This document shows, in pieces, positions 57,305 to 64,000 of a stretch of DNA of 64,000 nt; position 1 is the stretch's first letter, and the number at the start of each line of letters is the position of its first letter. The DNA is taken from assembly GCA_037893245.1 (NCBI GenBank), contig JBAIAA010000313.1, positions 1,176,001 through 1,240,000 of the forward strand, in the 5' to 3' direction. The position numbers and the translations under genes were made by a program. Under the pieces are notes generated by a model. That model was not told where the DNA came from. It searched no databases and saw nothing but the letters and a program-made list of their open reading frames with translations. The stretch is from Crossaster papposus (taxonomy: Eukaryota; Echinodermata; Asteroidea; Velatida; Solasteridae).

Positions 57305-58547
57305 TTGATCGATTTGTATATTTTAGATCATTCCAGGCAGTAAGCAGTTTGCAGCAGTTTTAATCTTATTCACGAAATATAAAGAAATTTAGATAAAGTG
57401 AATTTTGAAAATGTACTGTACTCTAAATGAAATCTGGGCGCAAGTGCAACATATAAAGCAAACTACTTAAACGTGTCATGGCAGCAGATATTCGCATGCA
57501 TTTGCATTGTTCGCAAAGTGAAAATTGAAACACTCATTTACTGATTATGCATTTAGGTTTTTGGGCATATCGGCTTCGATAACGCACCTTTATTGTACAT
57601 AACCAGACAAAAGCCATTCAAAATGTCTAGTTTTCCCATAGGTTTGTGCACGAACATGTTTGCGCCCAGCAGGCATCACTTTGTACATTGATTCAGCGCT
57701 CCAGTAATTTAATATGCTCTATGGCTTTTTAGCAAGGTGCCTTTTGCTACAGTTGAATGTGAGGTTAAACATTTTCTGGAGACCATGCCTGTTTTTATTA
57801 TTGAAGTGGGCTGTCGTTATGATTTACATCTTCTAATTTAATTTTTCTGAGTATCATTTACTAAAAGTTTTGACATGGAGAAAAGCAATTTTGTTGTTCT
57901 ATTTTGAGTTCATTAATCACAACCCTTTTTTTATAATGGTTATTGTCAAATCTAAATTTTATGGTTTTTAAACAAAATGTATGGTTACCAGTACATGTAC
58001 TTTGTTATCTTACTGTTTTGGTTATATACATATTCTTTTTCTCTTTTGGGGGGTAAGTGTTCTTTCCATTGAGATTTTTTTTGTTTTGAAAAACTGCAAC
58101 AAAAATGCAAGAAGCAAACATATTTATTTAAAAAAAAAAAAAAAAAAAAAAAGGAAAAGACAAAAGATTAACTAAAAACAGAAAAATTTAAAAATATACA
58201 AAATATTCTTTGTGTCATATTCGAGTCTTCCATCAAAGAATTTTCATTCTTCATTTTTGAAATTAAAATCATTTTTGATATATTGAATTTTTTGGAACAT
58301 GTTTTGGAATGCTAAGATAAGTAAAACAAAATAAATATTGTTGAGGTTTTCTTTTACTTGACCATGTAAATTAAATAGAAAAAAAAAATACCTTTTTTTT
58401 TAAATTAAGTCTTAAAAAAAAATTATGTTTAAGAATCTGATTTATATGAACAAGATTTCTTTGTACTTCTATCAGAAATAAGAGTTTTAACATTGGTAGA
58501 AAAGTTTTTATGCCACTTGAAGTAATGTAGTACGTAGGTGAGCCTGC
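57305..58547. other. downstream AT-rich sequence
   Basis: No gene or TIR pair recognised; a 22-nt A run at 58131-58152 and many T/A runs. May be ELL 3' UTR or intergenic. Confidence 0.5.
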
Positions 58548-59666
58548 ACATCAAAATCAGCAATATGTCGGAATTGGTTTTTTTTAGATAATGTACATGG
58601 TAAGATTGAAAATCCCATAAGCTTTCCAACGATATTCACCACAAGCCTGTATCTCAGGAGTTTGATTTGATTTGTTTATTCAGGTTAACTGAACAACAAT
58701 ACTGTATGACAGAAAAAAATACGAAACACAAAAGCAGTTGATTTAACCTACATTTGTAGGATAGCCCCAAAAAGCTAATTTGTGACCCACCATGCCAAAA
58801 CCAGGCGGAAGTCGGCAAATGCCATTTCGAGATACGGCATTGTACACAAATAATGTTTCATAAATCGTTTGTTAAAACTCTAATTTATAGGCTGTTCATG
58901 TTTAAACCTTTTTTAAAATCCCCGAAAGTGATAATATCGGCCTTCTCCTGATTGTTGTTGTCGTTGCTATTACTCAAATTGAGCAAACTTGTTGCCGCAA
59001 ACGGCAACAAAATTTAACTTTTTGAAGCGTCGTTACTTTTCATTCCATAGCGGTACTGGTGCATGTGATGTATCATTGTAAAGCTGAACGTGTCATCTTT
59101 CCAAATAAGGAGTTTTCAGCTGGCGGGATATTCCAGTTTAGCCATTCTCAAGCATTTTTGCCAGTGACGTAGACATAAACAACAACACGTGTCACATTTT
59201 TGTTAATGCATGACTTCAATTTATAGTTTAAAACGTTGTTATGGACCCCCTTATACAGTTTGACATCGGTTAAAGAGTCTGCATGAAGTCAAATTAGGTG
59301 GTTGCTAAGGTAAATTGGGGGCTCAATAATGTATGATAATGATGAATGACTTTAGTGCTCGTTTTCCCAAAAGCATCCCTTGACACTTCCTAACTACAAA
59401 AAGACGTAACTTCAAAAGTATACCACCTATTTGAGTCCACTATAGCTTATTTTAAAGCTTAAAACGCTAGCAATCTCATATGAACAAATTCGACTTCAGC
59501 CTGGTTTTGGGGTGGTGGGTCACATTTTACAGGCTTATTTCCATTGGGGTCCCAAAAAAGGAGTTATTGTCTATGAGCTACAGGCTTGCGATGGGTATCA
59601 TTTAGAAGGCTTACGGAATTTCCAATCATTTTCCGACCTATTTCTGATTTTGATGTGCCGGGTCAC
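58548..59666. mobile_element. G6: MITE with GTGAGCCTGCACATCAAAAT end, split by G5
   Basis: Left GCACATCAAAATCAG...ATGTCGGAA; right TTCCGACC...CTGATTTTGATGTGC then CGGGTCAC. Element G5 lies inside. Confidence 0.65.
58791..59524. mobile_element. G5: 734-bp element, TGTGACCCACC ends
   Basis: Left CCAAAACCAGGCGGAAGTCG, right inverse CGACTTCAGCCTGGTTTTGG then GGTGGTGGGTCACA; imperfect ~34-bp terminal inverted repeats. Confidence 0.75.
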
Positions 59667-60109
59667 AAATTATATGAAGGAGATTTGTTTAGATAGGGGG
59701 TTGGTATTAATGTAATGCAGTGTGCACTTTATATGGAAGTCAATAGGGACGAGTCAACAAATACCCATACAAAAGTGCACATGTAAACAAAGTGTGTCAA
59801 GACATTAGGTTGCAAGTCTATTTCATCTGGCAACAAGCAGGCATGGCCTCCAGTGTATGAGAGATAGGAAGGAATATCTGGTTTCAACTTATTAACGACT
59901 AAAGGTACTCAATGTTCAGTATTTATTTATAAAAAAGACAGGACATAGCACACATACATTGTGTATTTACTTTCTTGTAACAACTTTAGCTCTAATTGCA
60001 GGGAATTCTTAATATGATGTGCCACTGAGAGCAATGTCCTCAAAGAAACCGGTGCACATTTTGGGTCACCATCCTGCTTTCCCGTCAGTCCCTCTACAAA
60101 ATTGTTTAA

Positions 60110-60344
60110 CCAGTTCGCGCCGGATGACGAATATAAACGCAAAGTTTTCCCCCAGATTCAAAACGGATGTCGCATAAACAAGACACGAGCAAGGCCGGAA
60201 ATGTTTGTCAGCAGCGAGCAAGGGCGGAAATGCGTGGGTGTGCTTCCCGGCACTATCGGCCTGAACCCGCTTCGGATCGAGTTTCGTTAAAAATAATCCC
60301 GCCCCTCGGCTCGGTGATGTTAAAATAATCCCGGCGCGAACTGG
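60110..60344. mobile_element. M12: full-length M-family MITE
   Basis: 235 bp; TTAA 60106-60109 and 60345-60348; CCAGTTCGCGCCGGATGACG to CCCGGCGCGAACTGG. Confidence 0.92.
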
Positions 60345-60424
60345 TTAAAGAACAGTTTGGTCACTTAGTACAAAATATATATTAAGTGGTTTTTTTTAAT
60401 GGATGTTTTTCTTTCTTTTGGTAA

Positions 60425-60801
60425 AGGTAGGATACACCATTGGTAATTGCTTAAATTATCATGAATGGGTAGATCATGGGGGTTGTATTTATAGTAAATA
60501 TCGTTTAACTGACCTGTCTGAAGTTTTACAATCATGGATGCCAAAGAAAAAGCAACAAAAACGGCGTTTGTTTTTAACCGGCGTCCAACAGTTCTTGGGT
60601 TTTTTTGCGATCGTGATAATAATCTATTTCGAGATAATAATTACCAACGAGGAGATACGTTTCGGTACATTTTTCGGAATAATTACAGGATAACTAGCGC
60701 AATCATTTTGTTGGATGGCTATAATCATTCTTTACTTTCAAATGAGTCAGATATGTTTTTAAAAATTGGTAGTAAAAATCTGCAAATGGTGTATCCTACG
60801 T
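60425..60801. mobile_element. A8: diverged A-family MITE
   Basis: Ends AGGTAGGATACACCATTGG and ATGGTGTATCCTACGT; right TTAA 60802-60805, left GTAA. The middle is more altered than other copies. Confidence 0.85.
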
Positions 60802-61455
60802 TTAACCTTGCCCTGACTTTAACTACCGGTATTATTTCCCTTGGAAATTCCTCCTATTTTCTTCATTTTTGTCCTATAACTCTCAAAAATTAAATCTCAT
60901 GAAAAGTATTTTCATAATGATGTTTAACACTAACAGTCTTCAATCCTCCAAAATCAATATGATTTTGCACATACTGTTGTATGTAAATCACACAGCAAAA
61001 GGCTTGGGCGCAAGAGTACAAGATATTGGAGATGCGGTTCTGAAATTGTAAAAAAAAAATTACTCAAAGGACAGATTATAACTTCCAAGCACCTTCATAT
61101 TGCTTCCCTCGTCCATGCCTACAACCGTGTTTGTGTATTTTTATAGATACAGGGTCACAAAATACTGGTGTATAGTTCCAAACAATCTAAAGGAATTGGT
61201 TAAAAACATAATGACTGTGTACAAAGGTACTGCTTAAATAAAATGTACAATTTATCAACTACTATTATCATGCATATATGATTATATTATTGTATAAGAG
61301 ATAAAAACTATGGAACAAATTGTTATTGTTAATAATAATATATGGGTGCTGTGTAATTCAGGACCATGTCGTGAATATGTCGCCCAATTTGCTTTAAATT
61401 GACTGCTGTTTGTAAAATAAGTATACCAAGCATAGAATCACATACATTAATTCTT

Positions 61456-61724
61456 CCAAATAGGCACTTCGTGAGACAAATTAGCGTACGTTTTTAGGTA
61501 ATAAGGAGACAGTGGCACTTAGGGAGACATTTCAGTGTCTCCCTAAGTGTCTAGCTACCCTAAAAAACGATATTTGGGAGTTATTTTTGTCCTAGAACAA
61601 CAGATTGTGGTCTAAATAGCATAAATCTCAAAGATCTTGGAGAAAAGGTTTAGGGTAAACAAGTTAGGACTGTTTTAAGTTTGTGTACATCTCTATGGGA
61701 TTGTCTCCCCAAGTGCCTATTTGG
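61456..61724. mobile_element. L: 269-bp MITE, CCAAATAGGCACTT ends
   Basis: CCAAATAGGCACTTCGTGAG and inverse AAGTGCCTATTTGG. An inner hairpin ACTTAGGGAGACATTTCAGT / GTCTCCCTAAGTG lies at 61517-61551. Confidence 0.78.
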
Positions 61725-62182
61725 AGGTAATATAATTTTTGTTTTCATAAGCTATAAAAACTGCAAGGCAATAGTTATATTAAGCTTTTTATTGAAATTG
61801 TTTTTGTGACGCTTGTTTTTCAGTAATTTTTGTAAAACCAGCATCTGAATTACGTGTACCATTTAATGGCTGTTGCTTTTTGGGAAAGAATGTTGAATTA
61901 TCTGAACGAAGGTCAGTCACTGCAAAAATGTGGAAACAACACGGATCTCGGACTGAGAAACATTATTTCCAATTTTGTTAGAAATTTCTTTTGAAAATAT
62001 TCTCGACTTTAACAGACTTTGTACACAACCAAGCGGTGTATGGATACTACATTCTTTCCAGGTTTTTAATGGTAAATCTGTATTGCATAAAGATTTTGCT
62101 AATTAATTAAGTTAAGAGGGCCTAATATTTTGATCTCAACACATTCTTACTGTGAAAATGTTTGGCATTTATTGGTTCAATG

Positions 62183-62806
62183 CAGGGTTGTAGTCGAGTC
62201 CCTGCAAGTCTGTTCACAAGTCCCTTCATAAAGGCAGTCACAAGTAACTGGATGAACAATGACAAAGGAATGCCTTTGTCAAAATTGATTTGAATAGCTT
62301 GTGATTTGAATTGGAACTAAAGGACTTGTGAGGAACTTGTGAGGGACTTGTGAGGGACTTGTGAGGGACTTGTGAGGGACTTGTGAGGGACTTGTGAGGG
62401 ACTTGTGAGGGACTTGTGAGGGACTTGTGAGGGACTTGTGAGGGACTTGTGAGGGACTTGTGAGGGACTTGTGAGGGACTTGTGAGGGACTTGTGAGGGA
62501 CTTGTGAGGGACTTGTGAGGGACTTGTGAGGGACTTGTGAGGGACTTGGCAGGGACTTGGCAGGGACTTGGCAGGGACTTGGCAGGGACTTGGCAGGGAC
62601 TTGGCAGGGACTTGGCAGGGACTTGGCAGGGACTTGGCAGGGACTTGGCAGGGACTTGGCAGGGACTTGGCAGGGACTTGGCAGGGACTTGGCAGGGACT
62701 TGGCAGGGACTTGCAGGGACTTGCAGGGACTTGCAGGGACTTGCAGGGACTTGCAGGGACTTGCAGGGACTTACAGGGACTTGTGATGGACTCGACTACA
62801 TCCCTG
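62183..62806. mobile_element. N2: hAT-type element carrying 10/11-bp minisatellites
   Basis: Ends CAGGGTTGTAGTCGAGTCC and GGACTCGACTACATCCCTG; flanks GTTCAATG (62175-62182) and GTTCAAAG (62807-62814), an 8-bp duplication with one change. The left 80 bp matches N1 (CCTGCAAGTC.GTTCACAAGT). Inside lie three successive minisatellite blocks. Confidence 0.85.
62331..62788. repeat. three-block minisatellite in N2
   Basis: Block 1 unit GGGACTTGTGA (to about 62540), block 2 unit GGGACTTGGCA (about 62541-62705), block 3 unit GGGACTTGCA (10 bp, to about 62770), then back to ACTTGTGATGGACTCGAC. Open frames of GLGRDLAGTWQ repeats are by-products. Confidence 0.93.
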
Positions 62807-62814
62807 GTTCAAAG

Positions 62815-63807
62815 TAGGAGTCTTGTTAGTACATTATACTCTCTGGACTCCAGCATTCATTAGACCATTACCCATGAATAGCGCCCTCTATTCCCAATTT
62901 TAAAATAGTATCTATACCAGTCTTGAAAGTCATGCAGGGCTGACATTAAACTGGTTCCTCTTCCCTTCATTATCCATCGGACTTGAAATGTAGGGACCGG
63001 TGGCGGGTACTAGATTTGGAATACAATTAGGAATTCCTTCCTAATGTATGCAAATTATATGCAAGGCTAGTAAGACACACCTGAATATGCAACTGAGTTA
63101 ATTTGTCACTGAAAATATGGCGGCCAATTTGTGCAGTAGTGCTTGCATGTAATTGCCAAGAATCGCTGTATTTTCGCTCAATTCTAAATTGTCCTACTTT
63201 TCTGTATTTAAAACCTACATACATGTACGTATGCCCATGAAGCGAGTGATTCATCATTGGCTGTGCTGTATCATTTCCACACACTACACAATTTCTAAGT
63301 GCATCTTCTGAGTTTTTTTTATATTTTTTTTTAAATTATTATTATTTTAGTTACTGCTTCCATAATATTTGCAGGAATCCAAAGTTTTCTAGTTTTCCGA
63401 TACTCTACAAACTATTGTGTGCACGAGCTGCCAACCTGCACACAAATGTAAACATTGTCTTGGAAAATAGGAAATGATTATTGCGTACATGCAGAGAAGT
63501 GGTCCATTTAAAAGCTTTATATGAGAGCTTGCTACCATGCCAGTCCCCAGTCCCTACCATGCCATTATGGTGTGGGGGGACCAGTTTAGGCCGACATTGA
63601 ATACTGCCTTTCGTCAAATACTGCCCTCCGTCAAATTTAGTACCAGTACATTTTTTGAAAGTCATGGCAGGCATGGTTATTGCTTAAAAACCCTTTCAGA
63701 TAGTCTTTAAAATGATCACTCTGGCAAAAAGTCGGTTATCACTTAGCTAAGTATTCTAAACATTGAACTTGTATGAAAAACGAGTATGGTTCCTGAAAAC
63801 TTATACC
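62815..63807. other. downstream sequence without recognised features
   Basis: No gene, repeat pair or RNA recognised. Confidence 0.5.
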
Positions 63808-63990
63808 CAGCACGATATGAGACCGAGGGACTCCCCCCTTAGTCTCCCATACCTATACACTATCTAGACTATTGTTACCTAACCCACCCCCCCTAAAAAC
63901 CTAAAAAGAATTCCTGAAAAACCACAACATTCCTCAAGGACAAAGACCACCACAAAGGAGGGGGGGTTCTCTCCGTCTCATATCGTGCTG
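63808..63990. mobile_element. S: 183-bp MITE, CAGCACGATATGAGACCGAG ends
   Basis: Left CAGCACGATATGAGACCGAG followed by GGACTCCCCCC; right GGGGGGGTTCTCTCCGTCTC then ATATCGTGCTG. ~31-bp imperfect terminal inverted repeats. Confidence 0.8.
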
Positions 63991-64000
63991 CATATGTGAA

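Noticed and set aside
62537-62863. Three overlapping open frames of GLGRDLAGTWQ repeats
   Set aside because: By-product of the 11/10-bp minisatellite in N2; all three frames are open, which real coding sequence would not show.

Overview
This is a stretch of animal nuclear genome carrying one recognisable protein-coding gene in a dense bed of non-coding DNA and mobile-element debris. The gene is ELL, encoding an RNA polymerase II elongation factor of the ELL/ELL2 family. It lies on the + strand and its whole coding region is inside the window: ATG at 4898, stop at 55834, 11 coding exons, 10 introns with GT..AG ends, 597 codons and no break. The short exons, long introns, tRNA-derived SINE with an (ATC)n tail and the many TTAA-flanked MITEs fit a deuterostome invertebrate. 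An echinoderm, perhaps a sea star, is my best guess; this is inference from repeat style and ELL similarity, not proof.

Layout. 1-4520: two and a half units of a young ~1.76 kb tandem repeat, each unit with two tRNA-like relics on the - strand and a variable poly-G tract. The array stops about 375 bp before the ELL start codon. 4521-4897: presumed ELL promoter/5' UTR. 4898-5029: exon 1. 5030-33846: a 28.8 kb intron 1. Its first part is a chain of DNA elements nested in and abutting one another at TTAA sites (5995-11478), including a 1.74 kb element with a ~188 bp ladder of one sequence motif. Next come a SINE (about 13 kb) and a very large inverted repeat (arms 15344-21071 and 25416-31638, about 16.3 kb end to end). 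33847-55834: exons 2-11, separated by introns of 0.5-6.9 kb full of MITEs, a 0.66 kb near-perfect hairpin, a hAT element filled with an 11-bp minisatellite, a LINE 3' fragment, and a small tandem duplication that includes the end of exon 3. 55835-64000: 3' UTR and downstream sequence with more MITEs and a second minisatellite-filled hAT element.

No second host gene, functional tRNA, CRISPR array or intact transposase was found. Most long open frames here are shadows of repeats. Element families are named below by letter for convenience: A (TTAA, AGGTAG ends), M (TTAA, CCAGTTCGCGCC ends), B and E (TTAA, CCCTAAC ends), C (TGGGTCATTCC ends, TA target), D (TACCGTAATTTCC ends), N (hAT with minisatellite), X/Y/W (parts of the large inverted repeat), G (TATGTGACC-type ends), H, I, J, K, L, P, Q, R, S and Z (single or few copies). 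All comparisons were made by eye; identities are not computed.
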